In this document: positions 1-18,600 of the stretch, piece after piece
How positions within the stretch are numbered: the stretch's first letter is position 1
Layout of the letters: every line of letters begins with the position of its first letter
Source of the DNA: Haliclystus octoradiatus
Taxonomy: Eukaryota; Cnidaria; Staurozoa; Stauromedusae; Haliclystidae
Direction of reading: 5' to 3'
Assembly: GCA_916610825.1 (NCBI GenBank)
Contig: OU744453.1
Location: 3,912,724-3,976,723 of the forward strand
DNA length: 64,000 nucleotides
Made by a program: the position numbers and the translations under genes
The notes under the pieces: generated by a model
The model's input: only the letters and a program-made list of their open reading frames with translations
Database searches by the model: none
What the model was told of the DNA's origin: nothing

Positions 1-159
1 TTAATTTTGATTGAGGATACTCCATATAATTTGAAAAATCATATATAGATCATAAAAATCTTAATTTTCATCCAATTTTCAATTTGATACCACATATTTT
101 TACAATCCCATAATGGATACATATTCAATGTAGCATATGAGAGTTACCATCCCTGGTTA

Positions 160-343
160 CAGTGTAACCCGCTTATGTGCAATTCGGATAAGTGAAATTT
201 CCGCGTATCTCCAACCTGGCTTTGAAACCCGTTAAACAATTTCTGGTCAAGTCTTTGGTAAACAATTTCGGATAACTGCAAATTCGGATAAATGCTATGA
301 AAACCGTTGGCAATTTTGACTTGCACTTAAGCGGGTTACACTG
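160..343. mobile_element. TA-flanked MITE, Tc1/mariner type
   Basis: A 184-bp element has terminal inverted repeats beginning CAGTGTAACCCGCTTA on both ends and is flanked by TA dinucleotides (158-159 and 344-345). TA duplication plus a CAGTG terminus is typical of Tc1/mariner/pogo-class non-autonomous elements. It has no coding capacity and lies just downstream of the last visible exon of the ACK-like gene, in what should be its next intron. Confidence 0.75.
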
Positions 344-363
344 TATTTGAATTTGAATTTTTA

Positions 364-6108
<5,745 letters not shown>

Positions 6109-8491
6109 AGTTGTTTTATTTATATTACGATCCCAAATTGTGATATTAAAGTATAAATAACTGTATACGAACTTCCTCTAAACTGTCTGCCAAATTTGTG
6201 GTCTTTTCAAAATGTTTGTTATGATGCGATGCCATTCATGCGTTTGGCGGTTTTTGCAATGTAATCCAAAGAAGTCATATGGAATAGTGAGAAGAAAATG
6301 AATTATATAGGACACATCTACCTTGATTTAAAGATGATTAGCTTGGTTTTCTCTTAACACTGTCTTAGCCAATCAAATTTTGATTACGGTTTATGACGTA
6401 ATCGGAAGTTCTAGTTTCATATTCGTTTTGATTTGACTCTCTCTTGAAATATTTTGAAAATCTCCACGTGGGCAAACGTTCTAAATGGCGCGAAATGACA
6501 TACCAACCTTTTGAACAGTCTGGAATTTACCTAAAATGAAAGTTCACGCTATTCATTCAATTGCAGAGCTTTAGAAATAACGCAGAAACAGTCTTTTGAA
6601 ATTATTGTTTAGAAATATTTTGAGTAGCTATTAAGTTATTTTATGATCATAGAATGGAAATGGTTCAACAAAGGAGTAAAGCTAAAAACAGGAACAGGAA
6701 TTTACGAATAACAAGAAATCAAATAAATGGAACGATCGTGTTCCTTGAAAAGATTGTGGACGTATTTCACGTGTCAAGCAAAACAGTGCTGATGTATTTT
6801 GAGTCTTCACACAGACTATAAAGTTTTAGGTGATCAACATTACAGTACTACTTGAACAAGTTATTCGTGAATTGATTTTGATAGGCCTTCTACTTCCAAA
6901 GGTCCGCATTGAGAAGTATCTTATACCAGCTAATCTGGTCAATGAAAATCTTAAAAAATGGTCGAAAATATTACTATCAATTAACAATAGAAGCTAAATT
7001 ATAAAATATGCAGATTAAAATAAACACATATTGGTTCTGAGCAGGGGTGCCGCAGACGGGGGGGGGGGGGGCAGGAGGGGGAACTGACTTGTTCAACAAA
7101 ATATTTATTGCTGCAATGTGACCTTTATGCAGGGTCTGCTCCTGTCGTCCTCGTAAGGCTGCGGCGGCGCGCATGGTCCGGCGGCGCTGTATGTTCTTCT
7201 TCTTCTACACGCTATATTTCGTCCTCGTCCCAGGACACTGCGCGGTTTATTAGTTGTCTCCATACGTGTCTGTCTCTCGCTAGTTTCTTTAGAATATATT
7301 TATTTATAATGACACTTTCACAGTTGATTTTGTAAACAACGAAATCATGCTATAATTTACAGAGATTGGGGCATAGTCATAAGAAGAGACTATTACTATA
7401 ATTATCACGTGTATTATCGTGGACAGGCTGGTGAAGTGGGCAGGTGGTGAAATATCTAACTTACGATCTAAAAAATAAAATTGATTATTAAACCGATTGT
7501 TAAACATGACAAAAATACTAGTATGTTTCCAGTTTAAAAACTATCGTTTTGCAAATCCCGGATTGTTTCTCACAAGACGAACTTATCCGCAAATTGTAAC
7601 GGTTAAATGCGGTAATCCGCAAGCGTCAAGAGTACGTGATTTGATGAATACTTTCTGGTACGTAATCGGTTGAACCAAGTCTTTGTTAAAGTCAAATGTC
7701 ATCAATAGAGCGGGCAATGTATCGAATGCCGTATATATTTAAGCACGTCATATTTATTAAGATAGATGATGTAGTTGTCTCGGTATGCTTTTAAAATCCA
7801 CGTGGTGGTTTATACATAGATAAAATCTACTATCATTTTTATCACATCACAGTAAAAATAATTCCAGGGAAATAGAGAAGTGCATATATATATATATAAC
7901 AGCTGTTAGATTGCAACATTATGCCAATAAATACAGATTTGAAATTACTGAATAAATTCGTATTGAAAATTTCTGTTACATAACATCATTATTTTGATGA
8001 TATTCTTGTTATGATATTATGCATGAGTTGTTCTTATTTCTAAAACATAACTACTTCGTCGCTTTAGTGATGTGCGTATTGAGATTATCTAAAAATAGGC
8101 CAAACAGATGTTTCAGTAGGGCTATTATTTCTTATCGAATGATAGTGATTATGAGAATTATTCTTTTCTAATATGTAATAAAATCTTTTAAGAATAATTC
8201 TTAAAAAAATGATATGTTTAATGGAACAAAAACAATTACTACCCCAATAAAATCCGGAGTTAATGCAAGATTAATTTGACTCTATAGAAAATGGAGATAA
8301 AAATCTATTATTGATTATGAACAACTATTCAGGTTCATAGATCGGGTCATGTGTACATATGGTTCTACTAAAAAACGAAGGTATGATTCTGTTACATTAC
8401 GTCATACAAGTATTTGAAGAACAAAGATACATCACATGTATAAGATATCTTGAAAGAGGTGTAAAAGAGGCCGTAAAGCAGCAGTTCTTAA

Positions 8492-8690
8492 AGGAGCAAA
8501 AATGACCGGCAGGCGCCAGGCACTTAGGATCACGTGCATGTTTATTGTTTATAACACAATGTTCATTGTTGACATGAATTTATTACAAATTAGGCTTGCG
8601 TATAGCAATAGTTTCAAAGCGAGACGGTTGAATTACGCTAAGCATAAATTCAAATTGATCTCGCAGCGGTCGCCGGTCAATTTTGCCCCT
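8492..8690. mobile_element. TTAA-type MITE, copy 1 of a head-to-tail pair
   Basis: A 199-bp element starts AGGAGCAAAAATGACCGGC and ends with the inverse GCCGGTCAATTTTGCCCCT. TTAA lies on both sides (8488-8491 and 8691-8694). The right TTAA is also the left TTAA of the next copy. TTAA duplication with AGG termini resembles Kolobok-class ends, not piggyBac (CCC). It is non-coding. Confidence 0.8.
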
Positions 8691-8694
8691 TTAA

Positions 8695-8894
8695 AGGAGC
8701 AAAATTGACCGGCAGGCGCTACGCACTTAGGATCACGTGCATGCTTATTGTTTATAACCCAATGTTCATTGTTGACATGAATGTTATTACAAATTAGGCC
8801 TGCGTATAACAATAGTTTCAAAGCGAGACGGTTGAATTACGATTAGCATAAATTCAACTTGAGCTCGCAGCGGTCGCCGGTCAATTTTGCGCCT
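8695..8894. mobile_element. TTAA-type MITE, copy 2 of a head-to-tail pair
   Basis: This second 200-bp copy has the same terminal repeats (AGGAGCAAAATTGACCGGC) and abuts copy 1 through a single shared TTAA. Its right TTAA is 8895-8898. The interiors of both copies are nearly the same. Confidence 0.8.
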
Positions 8895-9650
8895 TTAAAC
8901 TATTGAAAACATTCTTATCCCAATGTACCCAAAGTGGCAACATGAAAATCGCTCTGCAATATCATGGTTTTTATTTCAATAGCAAGGCAATTTTTGGGCC
9001 GTGTTTCTCGCAAACAACTCAATCCCAGTATCGGGGAAATAACTGGATTTTAATACTTTCCATTCTAAACTTTCCGTGTGTTTCCTCGGATCAGGGGGAG
9101 GTGATTTTGTAACACAACCACAATGAAACCATAACAATTGTTTGCTATTATTATATAATATTACCAAGGTGATCAAATCATATATCTAAAATGGTTATTA
9201 ATAAGATGACTCTATTAATACATTGATTATTTACAGATAACACGCCAATAGACGTTGCCATGACATAATACAACGGTTGCGAATGGCAACCATATGGTTG
9301 AAAAACCTATAGCACTTCTACATCGTGATAAAATATTTATGGAATACAAACATTGAAAATATTCTAGAATATTCTACAATTAGACGAAAGCAAAATACTT
9401 TAGACTGGCTAGATATTGTCTAGAATAAAATGAAAACCAGGCTATATAACTTCAATTTACGAAGACATAACAGATGTTGCAATTTATAGACGACCCACAT
9501 ATAACGTAGAACTATCACTTTGTAAACAAAACCAAGTTGTCTTGACGATAATTAAAAACAGGTTCACTTTGAGAAATTCAATTCAGTACACATGAATAAT
9601 GATAGTCTTACTTGCAAATGTGAATAAATATTGAGAATTCCTATAGAGAT

Positions 9651-12600
9651 TCATGAGTTTTCTGACATTTTCAACCAAATCCTTATCACATTCACAATTA
9701 TCGCAATCAGTAAAATAACCAGTGAAACTTCAATTAATTTTGTCCATGAATTTTTCGTTGAAATAATATTTGCCTGAAAATATAAATAAAAACGTTTTGC
9801 ATCTTTCCTATTGCCTAAACAGGGTATAATCTAATTAATACCGTCAGTAGCTCTGCTGTTGTTACTTGTTACTTGGCAATTAGCAGTCATGAGATACCAT
9901 GTTGAGACAGCGATGGGCCGATAGGGTACCGCCAAATAGGCTATATACAGGAATGCGCTATTTTTAGGTGTACCGTTTAGGCACCACGCTGGCAGTTTTG
10001 GGACACAAAATTTGCAGGTTTGGAGTCCTGCTTTGCAATTTCTGGCTTCCAGCCATGAAACCGGAAAACGTTCTGCTGTGCGGTGCCAGACTGGCATTTT
10101 AGAGCAAAATTCAGGAAATGATACATTCAACCCAATTTTTGGGTGCTAGCAAGATTTTCGAAAAGGAACATTCCCATACAAAAAGTATGGAATATACTCC
10201 GGGAGGATGGGCTGACAACACCATTTCAACATCCAGAGTCTGGATTCCAGACCCAGATCAGTATCCTGGAATCCGGGTCCATGACACCTCTGAGTTTCAG
10301 TATTGTTTCAGTATTCAATCCGGGAAATCTCATTCCAGTATGTTTTCAGTATGTTCACATTAGTGAATCAATTCAGTATAACAATGGAGGGGGGGTTAGA
10401 AATACCCCCCAAAATTTTTCTTTAATATCAAATCGGTACCTCAAATATTTTCCTAATTTACCTATACGATGATAAGGTACCCTTCACAATTGGCACGTCC
10501 CTTTATACCAAACCATATGGAGTTAGCCCCCCGGAGTATATCTAAGATCCATAGTATATATAGAGGGCTCAAGTCAGGGTTGTGGCGAGCTCATATGCAT
10601 AATGCAAACAGTGAGAAAGGTAAATTAGAAATCAGCATTCCAGAGAAACTCTCTCATGCCTGGCCAATCTAATTTATGAAAAGAAAATTCACACATAAAC
10701 ACATTCATAGGTGGATGTTATATACAGGTGTCAGATATAAAGTTGGTTAAAAAAAAAAAATGAATTCAAAAATAAAAAGCGTTATTCATTTTCACATTTA
10801 GTCACTCACCATTTCTAACTGTGGGTTGCCACTGACAACCCCTTTAGGTAATGGTTCAACTAAACCAGGAGATTGCATGTTTGCTTGGTCTAGTAATCTC
10901 CCTTTTAAGAAATGTTTTCCAGTTTCGTAGATTTCAACAGTTACCATTTTGCCCATCAGCTCCATTTGACCAGGAAGAAGAACCTGAAACATTGAACATG
11001 TAATAAATTTAGAAATAAGCAGTTAAGTTTGGGATGTGGAATATGATTTGAGTTTCGAAAATCCTTTGCGAAAAACAGTTCAAGAGTTCATGAACAGTTC
11101 ATGGACTGCCCGCGAGTGTTCATGAAATTTTCATAAAAATTGAGGCCATTTAACGTTCATGAACTGTTCATGAAAATTGGGATCAATTAACGTTCATGAA
11201 CTGTTCACAAACTCCTGAAATGTTTTTTCCAGGGGATGGACTAGCGTGGGCAAACAAGGAATATTCGAACATTTATCCACAACATTAAGCCAATCAAAAT
11301 CAGATGCAATATTGAAAATCCGTCAAAGGTGACAAACGTTAATATTATTGAGAATATAAAGGTGTGTAATTGTTGGATCTATTTTGTTTAGGACATTGGT
11401 AGACATTGATATATAGCAAAATCTACACTTACTATTACTTTCTCATTATATACATTTATGAAAATGATAAAATTCAATATGATAAAATTGCTTCTATCGA
11501 TCTAACTGACATGATACAGTCAAACCCAGTTAATATCCACTCTTTCAATGGTCAACATTGCTGAATATCTACATGTTAATCTGATTTCTATGCTATTTTT
11601 TGTTGCATGTGTGAATTTAAAGGCCAGATGCCCGCCTTCACTGACACCAACAGTGCTTCTGCCAGGAAATTACCCTAAGACCCTGCGGGCCAAGGTTCAA
11701 CGCTCTAACAACTGCACTACTGCCCACAAGCAGAGCAGCAGAGCAACGTACCTGATCATAATATTTATTATGCCCAACTAAGCTGACTCCGTCTTTTGCT
11801 TCTTCAGTTACAAGGACGTCAAATGTCTTACCAAGCTAGAACAAAGAAACCCAACAGCTGTTAACAGGGGTGAAATCATCAACATACTTATAAATAGAAA
11901 CGGAAAGCTATTGTAGAAATACCCGGGGGGGGGGGTAATTTCCATTGATGGCTATACGGGAATGTGCCACATTTTGTGGGTCCATATTCCAACTGAGAAA
12001 AAGACTTGTTGGGTAGGATCATTCAGATTCTGTAAATATTTAGGTCTCCGTTTTTTTACTTTCCATAGAAATTTGATTTTTTTTTAGATTATTGAGCTTT
12101 TGGGGAATCCGTTACAAGTTTGTGGAAGCTTTGGTAGCATTAACAAGATTATCAGAACTATTTGGTTACGTTTTCAAAGGAGCAAAAATGACCGGCAGGC
12201 GCTACGCACTTAGGATCACGTGCATGTTTATTGTTTATAACACAATGTTCATTGTTGACATGAATTTATTACAAATTAGGCTTGCGTATAACAATAGTTT
12301 CAAAGCGAGACAGTTGAATTACGCTAAGCATAAATTCAAATTGATCTCGCAGCGGTCGCCGGTCAATTTTGCCCCTTTAAACAGTGACACCCCCACTCAT
12401 GCACAGCTTGTCACCCCAGGGGAGAAATACTAATAAAATAGTCAATAAATTAGTGGAATTAAAATTGAAATTAGGAGAGCTCAATCCAATAGCCTATTCA
12501 GTAAGTTTTCAAATTTTCAAATTTCATAGTGGAATAAACAAGTTTTTTTTTATTGTTTATGAAACATTTATGATATCACTATGGATACAATGTTCATGAA

Positions 12601-15600
12601 GTCTTCAACTTGTTAATAATAAAAATCAAGCGATGCCACAGAAAATAGTCAAGTTAAACAATTACTTTGCACTGTTTTTGCTTTTCTGCACTGACTTCAA
12701 ATACAATTTGAGAATAATGGCTTGCTTCTTAGCCAGTTAGAATCAAGTCATTAGTGCAGCGTCATTATTGCTTGTGAGTGAAGTTAATTTTATTGGGAGC
12801 TTTGGTGTTAAATTCAAGTCCAACACCAAAAGAAAGACATCCAGTGCTTGACAGAAATACAAACAATCAACAAAAACAAAAAAATCAACAAATAAGTTTC
12901 ACTGATAACTAACCTTGTCTTCATATGGCAAATAAGAATGAAAGAGTTTCGATAATTCACGTGTGCGGTCCTTCACCTACAAATTAGGTAGAAACAGTAA
13001 TAAACAAAAATCAGTAGAAGTTTAAACAAAATTAGCGTAAGTACTTGCTTAAGCCAAAGTGAAAAAGTGTTTAGGCTTACAAGCTTACCATTCAATGCGA
13101 AAAGCAGTTCAGAAGTTCTTAAGCTACGGCCAAATTAATCGTTTTTTGTAGCCCAACACATGCCAACTCTGATATTTTGGAATGTTGGCCAAAATAAAAA
13201 GTCATTTGGCCTGCCCAAAATTGAGCTGGGCTTAATCGGGATGAGTTGGGCTACAAAAAAAAGCAGTTTGAAGATGATCAAAAATTTGGCCAACGGAGCC
13301 CCACAATCTATTGTTTTCAACCTTTTTCGAAGTTGTTGGCCAAATCAAAAAAGTCATTTGGCCGCTTTGGCCAACTAAGGCCAACACAGCTTTGATCAGC
13401 AAAATACGACGCTTCCGCGATTGGTTAAAAATGATGTAATCCGTAATTTGACGTGGACAGTTATTTATATCTAGACTTTGCTTCGATTTATTTCAAATGT
13501 GAAATTCTGTTATTTTTGAGTTATTTATGTCTCCATTTTATTGTCGTTTATCAAAACACATCATGGTTCTATATCCTTAGATAAATTTAGACTATACACG
13601 TTGTATATGAGGTCGACATGCATGTGTACGACTTCTCAATTTCTATATTTTACGGTCGCCACTTTGTCAACTAAAATTGTGCTTCAATATGTTGATGTTG
13701 GGCTACGAATAAAAGTCATTTGGTCACACCAAAGTTGAGTTGGCGTGAATCAGTGAGTTGTTGGTCAAAAATAAAAAGGTTGCTTGGCAACGTCTCATTT
13801 TATTTCGGCAACATACATTTATTTTGGTCACTGAGTTGGCGTGTGTTGAGATATGAAAAAAAAGTCATTTGGATGTAGCTTTAAGCAGTTAATGAACAGT
13901 CATGAACTAACAATTGCCCCAATTTCTATGAACTATTTATGAACTGTTCATGAAAATTTAGGCCATTTAACTTTCATGAACTGTTCATGAACAGTTAAAT
14001 GGCCCCAAATTTAAGAACTCCTTCATTTTTTTTGCAAGTTTTTAAGGTCTAAATTTTTTTCGCAAATTTAATTAACTAGATTTCGAGTTGCATGCAAATG
14101 CATGCTCAAACTGAGTTGTGAAAATCATCTGGCTTGACTGGCTCAAAATAAATGCATGAAGAAGGATTTTATTAAAAAATTTAGGTGATAGTTTAGTTTA
14201 TCTCACTCACGTTGAAGCAGTACCCATATACCCAAAATAAAATCCAAGAAACATTGTCTATCGGAATGTCGAGTGTCATAAAGTTGTAAAGTAACAACTT
14301 TCAGGGGTTTGACAAAACATAAATTACAAAAGAAAGGATCGTTCTGCTTTGTATTTGAGAAAAATTAGAACGTCATTCAAAATGTGAAATTGCGACATTG
14401 CTCTAGCTTCAGTTTGAGACTTGATTGTTATAGAAAAACAAAAAGTTTTTATTGGTTTTGCTCGACTTAGATGTATTTATTTGAAAAATGAATCAGGCCA
14501 TATACGCCCTCTGGTTAATGACGAATCTATTGATATGTGGTTCAAGTACATAGCATCTAAAATGGCAACGTGAATCCGCTCCTTACATACTACAGACATA
14601 CAAATGGAAAGAGCGTAAATTTAAAAGTAGATTCTGAAGTAAAGGAAAAATCATATAATTATCTATTAATAATATACATGAAAAAATCCAAAGGAAATGA
14701 CTGCGCCTAAGAACTGGCCGAAGAAGTCGGGTTCAGGATTCGTCATGAAAACAATGAATTATTTATTTCCGACCCCAAACTTCTTGATATACACTGTACT
14801 GAAGAATTATCAAAATAATATTTGAAAGTGTAACATAAACATTAAACAATAGACTTGAGTTTTCAGTTCCTTTCTTGTTTCTTACTCAAAACATTTTTAA
14901 TTTTGTCAGTCATCTTGCAATTGAGAAATATCAGTGACAAAGACAGGATTTAGATTCTTGCTGCTTTTCTAAATTTCATTGCTATTTTTTAATTTTTAAT
15001 TCATTTGCTCTTTCTACCAATCAAATTTAGTTTTCACTATTTGCTAACTTTTTCGTACTTTGCACTGTTTTTGCTTTTCTGCACTGACTTCAAATACAAT
15101 TTGAGAATAATGGCTTGCTTCTTAGCCAGTTAGAATCAAGTCATTAGTGCAGCGTCATTATTGCTAAAATTAATTGCGGCTGACTCAATTTTGATCAAAT
15201 AAACTTCCTAAATCATCAAAGCAACAGCTGTAGCATCTGATACTAAAACTTTAATTTGTCAGTTATGTAATGAAATTTCGGGAAAATAGGGCTGATCTAT
15301 GTCAACCCACCGTGTGCCAAGTCACTCCACACAAATGATTGGTCTTCTGCATGAAATATTCGAGAAATGGTTACATACACATGATTGATATTCTCACCAT
15401 TCTGAATTGAGCACTTTAGCTAATTAATGACATAAAATTTGTTGCAGCAACCACAATAATTTTAATAATTAAAAATGTGAAAACTGGTCCAAGTCTCCTC
15501 GATATTACTATTTCAGAAACAATACAATAAAAACGTTTGTGTAGAAAAGTAATAGCCTACCAGAGCCATGTATCTACAAGAGTTGGGAGACTCTTTCATA

Positions 15601-18600
15601 TGTCAATTCCGGCTACCATTGGGCAGAATATAGCAGTAATGGGATTTTAATTTGTACCTTATCAGCAGGAATTCTTTGCATTTTAGCAGCAGGTGTGCCA
15701 GGCCGTGGAAAGAATTGATTAATGAACAGACTAGCAAATTTGTAATCTTCAACAAGCTTGTAAGTCTCTTGAAAATCCTAAAATGAGAAAACAAACGGTG
15801 CTGTTTAAACAGTAAACATTTGATAGTTAGTAATAATTAGATCAACACTACGATTTGATAATTAGGTCTAGCTTTTCGCAATATTGCAATATTTCTGATA
15901 AAATATTTACAGTTGTATCCTGCAATAAGGGTTTGCTAAGGAGACAAACTATTTTACCGGTGACGGCAGAATAAGTTATATTAGCAGTGATAATGTTTAG
16001 CAAAGTTTGAATGTAATTACTCAGTATCGGACTTTTTTGTAGAAACTGTCATTGCATTGCAGGATTTTACCGAAGATGTAATTGTTGCAGTTTGCCTTAT
16101 AAATCATATAAATATCATTTTTGTTTTAAAGTTACTCTAACTATTTGGAATCTAATGATGTAGGATTCAAAATCCTGTTGGACTAGGTGCATACTGCTAA
16201 CATAACTGCATATGACTCGATTAAGATGTATCAAGACCATTTTGGGAATCATGTGAAATTACAATTCCAGCAATTTCTGATGGTGAATAAAGATCAGAGA
16301 AAACAATAAAACATGTTATGAACTTGTTGAATGCTTTTGTCAAATAATATTGAGGATCGCACCAATCAAAAGAGAGGAAGACCCCTTGAAATCTGTTAAC
16401 ATAAGTTCATGAGTTCATGAATGTGAAATTGCCCAAAAGTTCATGAACTCTTCCTGACTGTTTATGAATTCTTCAGGAACCGGAAAAAATGTTCATGAAC
16501 TCTTCATGGATCCCAAAAACTGTTCATGAACTGCTCAAGAAGTTCATGAAAATGAACCAGTTCAGGAACTCTTTGTTACTGTTCAATCAACTGTTTATGA
16601 ACCAACAAAAAAAATGCTCATGAACTGTTCACAAAGTTGATGATGAACTGTTCACAAAGTTCATGATGAACTGTTTATGAAAATGAACGACCTCATGAAC
16701 TCTTTGTTACTGCTCAATCAACTGTTCATGAACACACACAAAAATGTTAATGAACTGTTCACGAAGTTCACGATGAACTGTTTATGAAAATGAACTACCT
16801 CATGAACTCTTTGTTACTGCTCAATCAACTGTTCATGAACACACACAAAAATGTTCATGAACTGTTCACGAAGTTCACGATGAACTGTTTATGAAAATGA
16901 ACTACCTCATGAACTCTTTGTTACTGCTCAATCAACTGTTCATGAACACACAAAAAAAATGTTAATGAACTGTTCACGAAGTTCATGATGAACTGTTTAT
17001 GAAAATGAACCACCTCATGAACTCTTTGTTACTGCTCAATCAACTGTTCATGAACACACACAAAAATGTTAATGAACTGTTCACGAAGTTCACGATGAAC
17101 TGTTTATGAAAATGAACTACCTCATGAACTCTTTGTTACTGCTCAATCAACTGTTCATGAACACACACAAAAAATGTTAATGAACTGTTCACGAAGTTCA
17201 TGATGAACTGTTTATGAAAATGAACCACCTCATGAACTCTTTGTTACTGCTCAATCAACTGTTCATGAACACAAACAAAAATATTAATGAGCTGTTCACG
17301 AAGTTCACGATGAACTGTTTATGAAAATGAACCACCTCATGAACTCTTTGTTGCTGTTCAATCAACTGTTTATGAACCCACAAAAAAATGTTCATGAACT
17401 GTTCACGAAGTTCATGATGAACTGTTTATGAAAATGAACCACCTCATGAACTCTTTGTTACCGCTCAATCAACTGTTCATGAACACACACAAAAATGTTA
17501 ATGAACTGTTCACGAAGTTCACGATGAACTGTTTATGAAAATGAACCACCTCATGAACTCTTTGTTGCTGTTCAATCAATTGTTTATGAACCCACAAAAA
17601 AAATGTTCATGAACTGTTCACAAAGTTTATGATGAACTGTTCATGAAGATGAACCAGTTCATGAACTCCTTGTGACTGTTTAATCAACTGTCCATGAACA
17701 GACGAAAAAAATGTTCATGAACTGTTCATGAACTCTTTGTGTTCTCTCAGAGATACACACTTCTCATGTTAATAGTCTGCTATACAGCCGTTTACAAGTT
17801 GAATATTTCATAAATAATACAAATACTTACTGCATCTGTTTCAGTTGGGAATCCACATATGATGTCTGTTGCAATGTTAACACCGTCAACTCTATATAAA
17901 CAACACAAATTTTTTAGTACAAACAAAAATCATAAACACACAACATAGACCCTGGAGTAGCCTAAGAGCTTCAAGAAAATGACAATAATATATTAGAAAA
18001 ATAATTATATTGATATACGAATTTACTCTTCTGAAAAATGTTCATGAACAATTCGTAAAGTTCACAAACATACCACTAACAATCAATAATTTTTTTCATG
18101 GAAATCTTTCGGAACATTTCCTTGGAGTTCATGAACAGTACATAAAAAGTTCATTAACAATTTGGTAATTTTGTGTGTGTGCCAATTTATTACGACCGGC
18201 TGCCCTTCCTGACTACAACAGATCATAGTGCTCCTGCCAGGGATAAAAACAAAAATCCTGCAGGCAAAGGTCAAAAGCCATAACCGCTACAACAAGTCTT
18301 GAAAGATTGACATTGTTCAATAGTTTTATACGACCATAAATTTGTACAAATTGAAAAAGTCACAACTGCCTACCTTTCTTTCAAGAAGTTTGCAAGGTGC
18401 CTAAAATCTTCAACAAAATATTCTCTTTTCATGTCAGTCAAGACAGCATTTGAAGCTGACTGAATTGGAACATGAAGAAATGAGTAAACCCTTGGATGAT
18501 TGAGAATCTTTGCCATTTCCTAAAAGAGAAAATATATGATATTACTTGTTGACATTCACTGGCACTACCATGCGCGCAGACCCAAACCTTTTTTTGATAA

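Larger units (their letters stand above)
6109..9650. other. Intergenic region between ACK-like and CDKAL1 genes
   Basis: No exon was recognised on either strand. The stretch holds the ACK-like upstream region, a run of 12 G at about 7060 and two TTAA-type MITEs at 8492-8894. Short open frames here lack domain-like content. The CDKAL1 3' end lies at its right border. Confidence 0.6.

Noticed and set aside
8492..8894. piggyBac origin for the TTAA MITEs
   Set aside because: The ends start AGG, like Kolobok, not CCC. Still not proven without a full-length partner.
10118..10672. Overlapping plus-strand frames of 67-109 codons
   Set aside because: No domain-like content, no splice context, in the 3' flank intron of CDKAL1; likely chance frames.
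10798..10809. Stop at 10798 as the end of CDKAL1
   Set aside because: The last codons overlap a strong GTGAGT donor, and splicing to 9773 adds a hydrophobic tail as in the family. Kept only as a possible alternative form.
16390..17740. CRISPR-like array
   Set aside because: The whole 107-bp unit repeats, without unique spacers, and the genome is animal.
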